DNA from: Streptomyces tuirus
GTDB lineage: Bacteria > Actinomycetota > Actinomycetes > Streptomycetales > Streptomycetaceae
Length of the DNA: 64,000 bases
Assembly: GCA_018195615.1 (NCBI GenBank)
Contig: JAGTPG010000002.1
Location: 2,608,501-2,672,500, forward strand
Reading direction: 5' to 3'
Shown: one piece after another, positions 25,038 through 33,838 of the stretch
Position numbering within the stretch: position 1 is the stretch's first letter
How the letters are laid out: every line of letters starts with the position of its first letter
Position numbers and translations under genes: made by a program
Notes under the pieces: generated by a model
What the model was told of the DNA's origin: nothing
Seen by the model: only the letters and a program-made list of their open reading frames with translations
Databases searched by the model: none

Positions 25038-26444
25038 GTGCTTGAGCCCGCGTACCAGGCGGACGTGGTCGTCGTGGGGGCCGGGGTCGCCGGACTCTCG
25101 GCCGCGCACCGGCTGTCCAGCGCAGGAGTGACGACCATGGTCCTGGAGGCCGCCCACGGCGTCGGCGGCCGCATGGCGACGGAGAAGGTCGACGGCTTCC
25201 GGCTCGACAGGGTCGGCCAGTTGCTGTCCACGGCGTATCCGGAACTACGGCAGACACCCGGCCTCGGCGGGCTCGTGCTGCGTCCCTTCGCACCCGGTGT
25301 CCTGCTGCACGGCGACGGACGCCACCATCGCGCGGGCGTCCAGCCGGGCGCAGGGGGCGCACGGGGCGCACTGCACGCCGTGCGCGCTCTGGCGAGCGCC
25401 CCTCGGCCGCCGTCGGCGCCCCGCACGCCCAGGAAGCCGGTGGCCGTACCCGGCCGGCAGGTCTCCGTGCCCCGGAGCCGGTCCGGGGCCCCGCTGGGCA
25501 CGGCCGTCGACCAGGCCCGTCTGGGTGCCGCGCTGACCCGGCTGGCGGGCACTCCGGCCGAACGGCTGCTGGCCCGCCCGGAGCTGCCCGCCGGCGAGGC
25601 CCTGGCGGCTCGCGGGCTGCCCGCCCGGACGATCGACGGCTTTCTGCGTCCGCTGCTCGCCGCCCTGCTGTGCGACCCGGACCTGACGACGTCCAGCCGG
25701 TGCGCGGACCTGGCGCTGCGCGCGTTCGCGAGCGGCCGGCTGTGTCTGCCGGAGGGCGGCGCCGAGGCCCTGCCGGAGCTGCTGGCTAGCACGCTGCCGC
25801 CGGGCACGGTGCGCACCGGCGTGCGCGTGACCTCCGTGTCGACGACCGCGGTGACCACCGCGGAACACGGTGAGATCCGTTGCCGTGCGGTACTGGTGGC
25901 GACGGATGCCAGGGCCGCGGCCGAGCTGCTGCCGGGGTTGCGGGTGCCGGAGTTCCATCCCGTGACGGTGGTGCACCACACGACCGACGAGCCGCCGGAG
26001 ACCGGGGCGTCTCTGCTGCTCGACGCGGATCTCGGCGGGCCGGTCGCCCATACGGCCGTGGTCAGCCGGGTCGATCCGTCTCGCGCCCCGGCGGGGCGGG
26101 CGCTGGTGTCGTCGACGGTCCTGGGACGGCCGCCGGGCGATGCGGACACGGCGGTGCGGATGCATCTGGCGCGGCTGTACGGGGTGTCGACGGCCCGCTG
26201 GGAGACGTTGGCCGTGCATCACACGGCGGAGGCGGTGCCGGCCATGCGGCCGCCGCATGATCTGCGGCGGCCGGTGCGGTTGCTGGCCGGGCTGTATGTG
26301 TGTGGTGATCACCGGGACACCAGCACGGTGCAAGGGGCTTTGCACTCGGGGCATCGGGCTTCGGCGGCGATCTTGGCCGATCTCGGGGCCGGGCGGCCTC
26401 TGCATACTGCCGACCCAGTGCCGACTGTTCCGCGGGCCGCATAG
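25038..26444 (+). CDS. FAD-dependent amine-oxidase/phytoene-desaturase-like oxidoreductase
   Basis: 468 residues, intact. The N-terminus has the FAD dinucleotide motif VVVVGAGVAGLSAAHRL with a matching LEAAHGVGGRM. The C-terminal LLAGLYVCGDHRDTSTVQGAL closes the FAD site, as in NAD(P)-binding/flavin amine oxidoreductases. A Pro/Arg-rich insertion at residues ~115-160 interrupts the fold. GTG at 25038, 8 nt after GAGGAGGGG. Substrate unknown. Confidence 0.82.
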   Translation: MLEPAYQADVVVVGAGVAGLSAAHRLSSAGVTTMVLEAAHGVGGRMATEKVDGFRLDRVGQLLSTAYPELRQTPGLGGLVLRPFAPGVLLHGDGRHHRAGVQPGAGGARGALHAVRALASAPRPPSAPRTPRKPVAVPGRQVSVPRSRSGAPLGTAVDQARLGAALTRLAGTPAERLLARPELPAGEALAARGLPARTIDGFLRPLLAALLCDPDLTTSSRCADLALRAFASGRLCLPEGGAEALPELLASTLPPGTVRTGVRVTSVSTTAVTTAEHGEIRCRAVLVATDARAAAELLPGLRVPEFHPVTVVHHTTDEPPETGASLLLDADLGGPVAHTAVVSRVDPSRAPAGRALVSSTVLGRPPGDADTAVRMHLARLYGVSTARWETLAVHHTAEAVPAMRPPHDLRRPVRLLAGLYVCGDHRDTSTVQGALHSGHRASAAILADLGAGRPLHTADPVPTVPRAA

Positions 26445-26456
26445 GCGGTTTGCCGA

Positions 26457-26535
26457 GTGCGGGCCGGTGGGGGTTGATCGCGCCCACGCGGCGGAGCCGC
26501 ACATCGACACAGCCCCGCGCCCCTGAAAGAAGGGC
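26457..26535 (+). repeat. Dispersed intergenic repeat, copy D (long form)
   Basis: Full-length copy: GTGCGGG, GGTGGGGGTTGATCGCGCCC, the GGCGGAGCCGC core, then CAGCCCCGCGCCCCTGA and AAGAAGGGC. It occupies almost all of the gap between two convergent genes and may serve as their terminator. Confidence 0.75.
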
Positions 26536-26537
26536 CT

Positions 26538-28016
26538 TTACCCCAACGTCGATACCTTGTCCCGGTAAGTGCGCACCGGAGCCGCGTCCTTGTAAGGCTC
26601 CAGTCGGCGCTCGAAGTCCCGCACGTACTCAACCGCCCGCACCGAGCGCATCTCCGCCGCCTGGCCCGCCGCCTCCGCGGCCAGCTGGCAGGCCTGGTCG
26701 AGTTCGCCGAGACCGAGGCGGGCGGTGGCGAGGACGACACGGCAGAAGAGGCGGCTGCGGGCGTAGGACGGAGCTCGGAGTTGGAGTGAGCGTTCCGCGT
26801 GCTGGGCGGCGGCGCGGAACTGCTGCAGGTCGCGGTGGCAGTGTCCGAACTCGTCGGCGAGCTGGGCCTCGTCGAAGAACGCCGCCCAGTGCGGTACGTC
26901 GTCACCGGGCCGGGCCGTCTCCAGGGCGCGCTCGGCCCGGACCAGCGCGGCGGTGCAGGACCTCACCTCGCCGAGCACCCCGTGGCCGCGCGCCTCGCAG
27001 GCGTGCAGCAGGGCCTGGACGACGGGCGGGCCGGAGGTGCCGGCGCCCTGCTGTGCCACGCGGGCGAGCTGGACGGCCTCGCGTCCGTGCCCGAGGTAGA
27101 CGGCCTGCCGGCTCATCGTGACCAGCACGTACGCCCCGTACGCCCGGTCCCCGGCCGCCTGGGCGAGCCGGAGGGCCTGCACGAAGTAGCGCTGGGCGAG
27201 TCCGTGCGCGGCGATGTCGTACGACGTCCAGCCCGCGAGCCGGGTCAGGTCGGCGGCGGCGGCGAAGAGGCGGCGGCCGGTCTGTTCGCCGTAGGTGCCC
27301 CGCAGCATGGGCTCGCACTCGTGCTCCAGATAGCGCACGAGGGCCTGGCGGGCGTGGCCGCCGCCGTAGGCGTCGTCGAGGGTGCGGAACAGCTCGCCGA
27401 CCGAGCGCAGGGCCGCGATGTCGCCGCCGGTGACCCGCTGGCCGGGTCCGCGTTCGGCCTGGCCGCGCTGGCGGGGCAGGGACGGCAGACCCTGGTCGAC
27501 CGCGACCGGCGGCCGGAGGGCGACGCGGCCCTGCGCCGGGATACGGGCGGCGGGCGGCTCACCGCGGGCCACCTTCTCGTCGGCCCGGCCGATCAGCCAG
27601 TCCCGGCTGGGCACGACGAGCCCGGCCGGGGTGAAGGCGATCTTGCGCAGCTCGGCGTGGCTGCCGGAGTCCTTGCGCCACAGCCCGCTGACGATGTCGA
27701 CGGCCTCCTCGGGGGTGGCGGCGAACTCCAGCCCCGCGTAGACGGGGGCACAGGCGTCCAGGCCGAGGTCCTGGGCGGTGAGGCGGCGGCCCAGGCGCCG
27801 GGTGAAGACCTCGGCGATCAGCGCGGGCGTGGTGCCTCGGGGCTGCTGGCCGCGCAGCCACCGGGTGACGGAGGTCTTGTCGTATCTCAGGTCGAGCCCG
27901 TGTTCGAGACCGAGCTGGTCCACGCGACGGGCGAGTCCCGCGTTGGAGAACCCCGCTTCTGCGATGAGCGCGGCGAGCTGTCGGTTGGGGGTGCGCTGCG
28001 CGGGTCGTTCCGTCAT
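26538..28016 (-). CDS. HTH-TPR regulator (NsdA-like)
   Basis: 492 residues. The N-terminus is a helix-turn-helix region (NRQLAALIAEAGFSNAGLARRVDQLG ... TSVTRWLRGQQPRG, residues ~9-60). The remainder is a long alpha-helical repeat region with TPR character (for example AAQHAERSLQLRAPSYARS, ACQLAAEAAGQ). This architecture is shared with NsdA and related Streptomyces regulators of sporulation and antibiotic production. The ATG at 28016 (MTERPAQRTPN) is chosen because GGAGA precedes it; the ORF is open further upstream. It is divergent from lipB. Confidence 0.75.
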   Translation of the reverse strand: MTERPAQRTPNRQLAALIAEAGFSNAGLARRVDQLGLEHGLDLRYDKTSVTRWLRGQQPRGTTPALIAEVFTRRLGRRLTAQDLGLDACAPVYAGLEFAATPEEAVDIVSGLWRKDSGSHAELRKIAFTPAGLVVPSRDWLIGRADEKVARGEPPAARIPAQGRVALRPPVAVDQGLPSLPRQRGQAERGPGQRVTGGDIAALRSVGELFRTLDDAYGGGHARQALVRYLEHECEPMLRGTYGEQTGRRLFAAAADLTRLAGWTSYDIAAHGLAQRYFVQALRLAQAAGDRAYGAYVLVTMSRQAVYLGHGREAVQLARVAQQGAGTSGPPVVQALLHACEARGHGVLGEVRSCTAALVRAERALETARPGDDVPHWAAFFDEAQLADEFGHCHRDLQQFRAAAQHAERSLQLRAPSYARSRLFCRVVLATARLGLGELDQACQLAAEAAGQAAEMRSVRAVEYVRDFERRLEPYKDAAPVRTYRDKVSTLG

Positions 28017-28175
28017 CTGCGGTGCGGTCTCCTGCCTTCCGGCCTTCGTGGTGTGCGCGGATTGCCTGTGAGCAGGCCTTATGCCTTGCTGGACGGCGCG
28101 AATGTAGCGGAGAGTAAGCACCCCATCACACATTTTCCCGGACATTCATCCGATCGTGTGAGGATTGCCCCCGGG

Positions 28176-28203
28176 ACTGACGCGTCCGGGCCGGACGTAC
28201 AGT
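28176..28203 (+). promoter_or_regulatory. Candidate lipB promoter
   Basis: ACTGAC (28176-28181) and TACAGT (28198-28203) are spaced by 16 bp. The spacer contains the perfect 13-bp palindrome GTCCGGGCCGGAC (28184-28196). It lies 52 bp upstream of the lipB start in the divergent gap. Confidence 0.35.
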
Positions 28204-28254
28204 GGCCAGGGCGCGATACGTGCCTTACACACCCGTTCGAGGGAGGCGCTTGCC

Positions 28255-29055
28255 GTGAGTGAGTTGCGGTTCGTCCGCATGGGGTTCGGTGACGAGGCCG
28301 TCGAGTACCAGGAGGCGTGGGACGAACAGCGCCGGGTGCACGCGGCGCGCTTCGCCGACGAGGTCCCCGACACCGTGCTGCTCCTGGAGCACCCGCCGGT
28401 CTACACGGCCGGCCGGCGCACGGCGGACAACGAGCGGCCCCTCGACGGCACGCCGGTCATCGATGTGGACCGCGGCGGCAAGATCACCTGGCACGGCCCC
28501 GGCCAGCTGGTCGGCTACCCCATCCAGAAGCTCCCGCGCCCCGTGGACGTCGTGGCCCATGTCCGCCGTCTCGAAGAGGCCCTGATCCGCACGTGCTCGG
28601 AGTTCGGCCTGGAGACCACCCGGGTCGAGGGACGCAGCGGTGTGTGGGTCCTGGGTGATCCGGTCGAACAGCGCCCCGCGCTCGGCGGCCTGGCCCTGGA
28701 CTTCGACCCGCGGCTGCACGACGAGGAGTTCGACCCGCGGATGAACGGCCCGGAGTACGCGCCGTCCAACGCGGGCCAGCGCCGTGAGGACCGCAAGATC
28801 GCCGCGATCGGCATCCGCGTGGCCAAGGGCGTCACCATGCACGGCTTCGCGCTCAACGTGAACCCCGACAACAAGTGGTTCGACCGGATCATCCCGTGCG
28901 GCATCCGTGACGCGGGCGTGGCCTCCCTCGCGAGCGAGCTCGGCCGGGACGTGACGATCGAGGAGGTCCTGCCGGTGGTGGAGCGCCATCTGCGGGAGGT
29001 CCTGGAGAACGCCGAACCGAAGCCCAGGGAGATCGAGAAGAAGCCGGCGGCATAA
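28255..29055 (+). CDS. lipB: Octanoyl-ACP:protein N-octanoyltransferase
   Basis: Transfers octanoate from ACP to apo-lipoyl domains such as those of the E2 encoded at 13448. 266 residues. Visible are LEHPPVYTAGRRT, GGKITWHGPGQLVGYP, the catalytic Lys in DRKIAAIGIRV and the catalytic Cys in IIPCGIRDAG. The GTG at 28255 follows GAGGGAGG. The insertion GDPVEQRPALGG...NAGQRREDRK between the core strands is longer than in E. coli LipB. lipA follows on the same strand. Confidence 0.93.
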   Translation: MSELRFVRMGFGDEAVEYQEAWDEQRRVHAARFADEVPDTVLLLEHPPVYTAGRRTADNERPLDGTPVIDVDRGGKITWHGPGQLVGYPIQKLPRPVDVVAHVRRLEEALIRTCSEFGLETTRVEGRSGVWVLGDPVEQRPALGGLALDFDPRLHDEEFDPRMNGPEYAPSNAGQRREDRKIAAIGIRVAKGVTMHGFALNVNPDNKWFDRIIPCGIRDAGVASLASELGRDVTIEEVLPVVERHLREVLENAEPKPREIEKKPAA

Positions 29056-29070
29056 AAGCGCGCGGGAGGG

Positions 29071-29280
29071 GCTAGGGGGTTTCTGATGGATCTCCGCGGA
29101 GGAAGGAGCGGCGTCTGGTGCGTGCGATCGCAAGGCGCCGGAGCGCCCTCGATGGGGGAGGAGCCACGTGGGCGGTTCGGCAACGCGGCATGGGGTCCCC
29201 CTGTTCGAGCGGAGCCGAGAACTTGGGGGAGTGCGTGCCAGGCGTCGCGACGCCGCGGAGATCCATCAGAAACCCCTAGC
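29071..29280. mobile_element. MITE-like element with ~28-bp terminal inverted repeats between lipB and lipA
   Basis: The left end (29071-29099) and right end (29253-29280) are inverted copies sharing GCTAGGGG, TTTCTGATGGATCTCC and CGCGG, and differ by one extra G. The 153-bp core has no transposase ORF. It contains a second palindrome of the type GGGTCCCCC...GGGGGAG, a repeat family seen in Streptomyces intergenic DNA. The element ends 72 bp before lipA, so it may contribute a hairpin or a promoter to the lipB-lipA junction. Confidence 0.65.
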
Positions 29281-29352
29281 ACCCACACAGGCATTCAAAT
29301 CGACGGGCGTACCCTTGAGGGCGCCGAAGAATCAAACGCTAGGGAGCCGGTC

Positions 29353-30318
29353 GTGTCCGCAGTCGCACCCGACGGACGCAAGATGCTGCGCCTGGAGGTC
29401 CGCAACAGCCAGACCCCCATCGAGCGCAAGCCCGAGTGGATCAAGACCCGGGCGAAAATGGGTCCCGAGTACACGAAGATGCAGAACCTCGTGAAGAGCG
29501 AGGGCCTGCACACGGTCTGCCAGGAAGCCGGCTGCCCGAACATCTACGAGTGCTGGGAGGACCGCGAGGCGACCTTCCTCATCGGCGGCGACCAGTGCAC
29601 CCGGCGCTGCGACTTCTGCCAGATCGACACCGGCAAGCCCGAGGCGCTCGACCGTGACGAGCCGCGCCGGGTCGGCGAGTCCGTGGTCACCATGGACCTG
29701 AACTACGCCACGATCACCGGCGTCGCCCGCGACGACCTGGAGGACGGCGGCGCCTGGCTGTACGCGGAGACGGTCCGCCAGATCCACCAGCAGACGGCGC
29801 ACCGCGAGGCCGGCCGGACCAAGGTCGAGCTGCTGGCCCCCGACTTCAACGCCGTTCCGGAGCAGCTGGCCGAGGTCTTCTCCTCCCGCCCCGAGGTCTT
29901 CGCGCACAACGTCGAGACGGTCCCGCGGATCTTCAAGCGGATCCGCCCCGGCTTCCGCTACGAGCGCTCCCTGAAGGTCATCACCGAGGCCCGCGACTAC
30001 GGCCTGGTCACCAAGTCGAACCTGATCCTCGGCATGGGCGAGACCCGCGAGGAGGTCAGCGAGGCGCTCAAGCAGCTGCACGACGCCGGCTGCGAGCTCG
30101 TCACCATCACGCAGTACCTGCGCCCGAGCGTCCGCCACCACCCCGTGGAGCGCTGGGTCAAGCCGCAGGAGTTCGTGGAGCTGAAGGAGGAGGCCGAGCA
30201 GATCGGCTTCTCCGGTGTGATGTCGGGCCCGCTGGTGCGGTCCTCGTACCGGGCCGGGCGGCTCTACCGGATGGCCATGGAGCAGCGGGACGCGAGCATC
30301 GCGGCCCAGACCGCCTGA
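29353..30318 (+). CDS. lipA: Lipoyl synthase
   Basis: Radical-SAM enzyme inserting two sulfurs into protein-bound octanoate. 321 residues. The auxiliary cluster motif reads CQEAGCPNIYEC, the radical-SAM motif is CTRRCDFC, and the C-terminal RSSY motif is present. The GTG at 29353 gives VSAVAPDGRKMLRLEVRN; the ORF is open upstream through the inserted element, but homology starts here. It acts with LipB on the dehydrogenase E2 proteins. Confidence 0.95.
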   Translation: MSAVAPDGRKMLRLEVRNSQTPIERKPEWIKTRAKMGPEYTKMQNLVKSEGLHTVCQEAGCPNIYECWEDREATFLIGGDQCTRRCDFCQIDTGKPEALDRDEPRRVGESVVTMDLNYATITGVARDDLEDGGAWLYAETVRQIHQQTAHREAGRTKVELLAPDFNAVPEQLAEVFSSRPEVFAHNVETVPRIFKRIRPGFRYERSLKVITEARDYGLVTKSNLILGMGETREEVSEALKQLHDAGCELVTITQYLRPSVRHHPVERWVKPQEFVELKEEAEQIGFSGVMSGPLVRSSYRAGRLYRMAMEQRDASIAAQTA

Positions 30319-30405
30319 CGAACCGTCACCGCCCCTTCCCGCCACGGGGTGAGACAAGCGTGTGAATTCGCGCACAAGACACTACTCGCCGGTAGCGGCC
30401 GATAT

Positions 30406-30456
30406 GACGCGGTCCTGACCGTCCTCGCAGATGAGGGCGTATGTCAGGACCGCGTC
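30406..30456 (+). terminator. Hairpin after lipA
   Basis: GACGCGGTCCTGAC (30406-30419) and GTCAGGACCGCGTC (30443-30456) are perfect complements enclosing 23 nt, 88 bp after the lipA stop. Confidence 0.6.
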
Positions 30457-30579
30457 CGCGTTCCGCCACTCCCCGCCAGGGCTTCATGGGTGTTTGACCG
30501 GCCGGTCACGCCCTGGTAACACCAAACAGTGACGCTGAACTCACAGCACGTACACCCGTACCGAGGGGGGACCTCACCC

Positions 30580-30786
30580 ATGCAGGCCGCGCCCGTTCGC
30601 GCCACCGCGATTCCGTCCTTCACGACCGCCCTGCGTGCCGTCGAGTCGCTGCTGATGAGCAGCGGTCAGCGCACCGCCCGTCGCAACGCCTGGACCTCCG
30701 TGCTGGAGGACCGCCGTCGCGCCAAGGACCGGGTCGAGGCGCAGCGCGTCCTCGAGCAGTCGGTCTCCGTGTCCGTCCGTCCCTGA
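30580..30786 (+). CDS. Small conserved hypothetical protein
   Basis: 68 residues, basic (MQAAPVRATAIPSF start, Arg-rich centre TARRNAWTSVLEDRRRAKDR). No domain recognised. The ATG at 30580 follows GAGGGGGG by 8 nt; an in-frame ATG-less extension to 30529 has no ribosome site. It sits alone between lipA and the DUF4191 gene. Confidence 0.65.
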   Translation: MQAAPVRATAIPSFTTALRAVESLLMSSGQRTARRNAWTSVLEDRRRAKDRVEAQRVLEQSVSVSVRP

Positions 30787-30863
30787 CCCAGGCTCCCGCG
30801 CTCCCTGAGCCCCGGCGGGCACTGCCGTCGTAGGCGCTTGTGGGGCCACGTAGACTTCGTGGC

Positions 30864-31565
30864 ATGGCGAGGAAGGAACCTGCAGCGGACGCTGCGAACC
30901 CCGGGCGACTGAAGCAGATCGCCCTGACCTACAAGATGACCCGCAGGGCCGACAAGAAGATCGGTCTTGTACTCGCGGCAGTCGGAATCGTCACCTTCGG
31001 TGTCTTCCTCGCGATCGGTTTCTTGATCGGTCACCCCATCTATCTCGGCATCCTGGGCCTCCTGCTCGCCTTCCTCGCGACGGCGATCGTGTTCGGGCGC
31101 CGGGCCGAGCGGGCCGCCTTCGGGCAGATGGAGGGTCAGCCCGGTGCCGCGGCGGCGGTGCTCGACAACATCGGCCGGGGGTGGACGACGACCCCCGCGG
31201 TGGCGATGAACCGCAACCAGGACGTGGTGCACCGCGCGGTCGGCAAGGCCGGCATCGTGCTGGTCGCCGAGGGCAATCCGAACCGGGTGAAGTCCCTGCT
31301 CGCCGCCGAGAAGAAGAAGATGAACCGCATCGTCGCGGACGTCCCCGTGCACGACCTGGTCGTGGGCACGGGCGAGGGCCAGGTCGAGCTGAAGAAGCTG
31401 CGTACGACCATGCTGAAGCTGCCGCGCGTGCTGAGCGGCCCGCAGGTCACCTCCACCAACGACCGGCTGCGCGCCCTGGGCGACCTGATGAGCAACATGC
31501 CGCTGCCGAAGGGTCCGATGCCGAAGGGCATGCGGATGCCGAGGGGCGGACCGAACGGTCGCTGA
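30864..31565 (+). CDS. DUF4191 membrane protein
   Basis: 233 residues. Two adjacent membrane segments (IGLVLAAVGIVTFGVFLAIGF and YLGILGLLLAFLATAIVFG) lie at residues ~35-80. The cytosolic C-terminal domain ends in a Met/Pro/Gly/Lys-rich tail. The segment GWTTTPAVAMNRNQDVVHRAVG is typical of DUF4191. Function unknown; the gene is conserved next to lipA and glnA in actinomycetes. Confidence 0.82.
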   Translation: MARKEPAADAANPGRLKQIALTYKMTRRADKKIGLVLAAVGIVTFGVFLAIGFLIGHPIYLGILGLLLAFLATAIVFGRRAERAAFGQMEGQPGAAAAVLDNIGRGWTTTPAVAMNRNQDVVHRAVGKAGIVLVAEGNPNRVKSLLAAEKKKMNRIVADVPVHDLVVGTGEGQVELKKLRTTMLKLPRVLSGPQVTSTNDRLRALGDLMSNMPLPKGPMPKGMRMPRGGPNGR

Positions 31566-31585
31566 CAGCCCGAACACGACATGAA

Positions 31586-31619
31586 CGAGGGGCGCCCGGA
31601 CCACTCCGGGCGCCCCTCG
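31586..31619. terminator. Bidirectional terminator
   Basis: A perfect 15-bp stem (CGAGGGGCGCCCGGA and its complement) with a CCAC loop lies between the convergent DUF4191 and RDD genes. Confidence 0.85.
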
Positions 31620-31640
31620 TCTCATTCCTGACCGCGCGGG

Positions 31641-32108
31641 TCAGATGCGGACCTCGACCGTGCCGGCCAGCCGGTCGTGCAGCCCGCGGCCGTCGCGGTC
31701 CCAGATCAGGGCGGGGATCGCGAGGAAGAGCAGCACCGTGCGCAGCACCGCGCGCCACGGGCTGACGCGGCCGGTGTCCAGGGCGAGCACCCGCAGGCCG
31801 AGGAGTCGCTTGCCCGGTGTGAAGCCGACCGTACCGACCGTGAGCACCATCAGCGCGAACATGATGAGCGGCGCCCAGATCTGGGCCGCGTCGTTGTAGC
31901 TCTGGGTGATGAGACCGTATGCGATCAGGAGGCTCAGGCCCCAGTCCACGGCGAGGGCGCCGAGGCGGCGGCCCGGGCGGGCGATCGAGCCGGGTCCCTC
32001 CTCGGGCAGACCGAGCTGCTCGCCCCGGTATCCGAAGTCGACACCGGCCTCTTCCGCGGCCGCGCGGGGCCCGGAAAGCCACGATCCGAGTGCTTGCCTG
32101 TTGTCCAC
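31641..32108 (-). CDS. RDD-family membrane protein
   Basis: 155 residues. The RDD domain begins RPGRRLGALAVDWGLSLLIAY and includes GFTPGKRLLGLRVL and the DRLAGTVEV end; three membrane segments are expected. Role unknown. The GTG at 32108 reads away from the glnA operator region, so the two are divergent. Confidence 0.85.
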   Translation of the reverse strand: MDNRQALGSWLSGPRAAAEEAGVDFGYRGEQLGLPEEGPGSIARPGRRLGALAVDWGLSLLIAYGLITQSYNDAAQIWAPLIMFALMVLTVGTVGFTPGKRLLGLRVLALDTGRVSPWRAVLRTVLLFLAIPALIWDRDGRGLHDRLAGTVEVRI

Positions 32109-32183
32109 CCGTCCACGGTACTGCGCCCGTAAATGACCAGGGCACGGCGGGGTGTGTCCGAGCTACGGTGGAGGGGTCGCCGG

Positions 32184-32221
32184 TTAACTTGTGCGAAACA
32201 AATGGGTCACGCCAGAGAAAT
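32184..32221 (+). promoter_or_regulatory. GlnR operator of glnA
   Basis: TTAAC-n6-GAAAC-n6-GTCAC-n6-GAAAT matches the four-part GlnR box of actinomycetes (gTnAC-n6-GaAAC, repeated) with correct 6-nt spacings. It lies 98 bp upstream of the glnA ATG. Confidence 0.85.
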
Positions 32222-32318
32222 CACCCGTCCCTAGGGTCGAGGTCAGCGTGTGCCACCCGCACTGGCCGCACGAACGAACTACCACCCCGGCGGGACGGTC
32301 GGGAGTAGGAGGAGCTGG

Positions 32319-33728
32319 ATGTTCCAGAACGCCGACGAGGCCAAGAAGTTCATCGCGGACGAGGACGTCAAGTTCATCGACGTCCGCTTCTGCGACCTCC
32401 CGGGCGTGATGCAGCACTTCACGGTGCCTGCGGAGGCGTTCGACGCGGACGAGGAGCTGGCCTTCGACGGCTCGTCCATCCGCGGCTTCCAGGCCATTCA
32501 CGAGTCCGACATGGCGCTGCGCGCGGACCTGTCGACCGCCCGGGTCGACCCGTTCCGCCGCGACAAGACGCTGAACATCAACTTCTTCATCCACGACCCG
32601 ATCACGGGCGAGCAGTACTCCCGTGACCCGCGCAACGTGGCGAAGAAGGCCGAGGCCTACCTCGCGTCGACCGGCATCGCGGACACCGCGTACTTCGGTC
32701 CCGAGGCCGAGTTCTACGTCTTCGACTCCGTGCGCTTCGCGACCAGCGCGAACGAGTCCTTCTATCACATCGACTCCGAGGCCGGCGCCTGGAACACCGG
32801 TGCCCTCGAGGACAACCGTGGTTACAAGGTCCGCTACAAGGGCGGCTACTTCCCGGTCCCGCCGGTCGACCACTTCGCCGACCTGCGCGCCCAGATCTCC
32901 CTTGAGCTGGACCGGGCCGGCCTGAAGGTCGAGCGCCAGCACCACGAGGTGGGCACCGCCGGCCAGGCCGAGATCAACTACAAGTTCAACACGCTGCTCG
33001 CCGCCGCCGACGACCTCCAGCTCTTCAAGTACATCGTGAAGAACGTGGCGTGGCAGAACGGCAAGACCGCGACCTTCATGCCGAAGCCGATCTTCGGTGA
33101 CAACGGCTCGGGCATGCACGTCCACCAGTCGCTGTGGCAGGGCGGCTCCCCGCTCTTCTACGACGAGGCCGGTTACGCGGGCCTGTCGGACACCGCGCGC
33201 TACTACATCGGCGGCATCCTCAAGCACGCCCCGTCGCTGCTGGCCTTCACCAACCCGACGGTGAACTCCTACCACCGTCTGGTCCCGGGCTTCGAGGCCC
33301 CGGTGAACCTGGTCTACTCGCAGCGCAACCGCTCCGCGGCCATGCGTATCCCGATCACGGGCTCGAACCCGAAGGCCAAGCGCGTCGAGTTCCGCGCGCC
33401 CGACTCCTCCGGCAACCCGTACCTGGCCTTCTCGGCGCTGCTCCTCGCGGGCCTGGACGGCATCAAGAACAAGATCGAGCCGGCCGAGCCGATCGACAAG
33501 GACCTCTACGAGCTCGCCCCCGAGGAGCACGCGGGCGTCCCGCAGGTCCCGACCTCGCTCCCGGCCGTCCTCGACTCCCTCGAGGCCGACCACGAGTTCC
33601 TCCTCCAGGGCGACGTGTTCACGCCGGACCTGATCGAGACGTGGATCGACTACAAGCGCACGAACGAGATCGCCCCGCTGCAGCTGCGTCCGCACCCGCA
33701 CGAGTTCGAGCTGTACTTCGACGTGTGA
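32319..33728 (+). CDS. glnA: Glutamine synthetase type I (beta)
   Basis: Condenses ammonia with glutamate using ATP. 469 residues; dodecameric GSI type. Visible motifs are FDGSSIRGF, the ATP-binding KPIFGDNGSGMHVHQS, the NRSAAMRIP region and the adenylylation loop NKIEPAEPIDKDLYELAPEE with its Tyr. Activity should therefore be controlled by GlnE adenylylation (glnE is not in the window). Transcription is expected to be controlled by GlnR through the upstream box. ATG at 32319 after AGGAGG. Confidence 0.97.
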   Translation: MFQNADEAKKFIADEDVKFIDVRFCDLPGVMQHFTVPAEAFDADEELAFDGSSIRGFQAIHESDMALRADLSTARVDPFRRDKTLNINFFIHDPITGEQYSRDPRNVAKKAEAYLASTGIADTAYFGPEAEFYVFDSVRFATSANESFYHIDSEAGAWNTGALEDNRGYKVRYKGGYFPVPPVDHFADLRAQISLELDRAGLKVERQHHEVGTAGQAEINYKFNTLLAAADDLQLFKYIVKNVAWQNGKTATFMPKPIFGDNGSGMHVHQSLWQGGSPLFYDEAGYAGLSDTARYYIGGILKHAPSLLAFTNPTVNSYHRLVPGFEAPVNLVYSQRNRSAAMRIPITGSNPKAKRVEFRAPDSSGNPYLAFSALLLAGLDGIKNKIEPAEPIDKDLYELAPEEHAGVPQVPTSLPAVLDSLEADHEFLLQGDVFTPDLIETWIDYKRTNEIAPLQLRPHPHEFELYFDV

Positions 33729-33751
33729 TCGACGCCTGATCGAGGCAGATC

Positions 33752-33792
33752 GCCCGCGCCCCCGCTGTGCTGTGCGCAGCGGGGGCGCGGGC
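33752..33792 (+). terminator. glnA terminator
   Basis: A perfect 16-bp GC-rich stem (GCCCGCGCCCCCGCTG and its complement) with a 9-nt loop lies 24 bp after the glnA stop. Confidence 0.85.
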
Positions 33793-33838
33793 GTATGTTC
33801 TATTCTGCTGAGAGGACCACACGGGGGTGGAGCAGGAC

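Noticed and set aside
29071..29280. Complete insertion sequence
   Set aside because: Terminal inverted repeats are present but there is no room for, or trace of, a transposase.
30490..30545. GlnR-like box after lipA (GGTAACACCAAAC)
   Set aside because: Only one half resembles the consensus and the 6-nt spacing is not kept.
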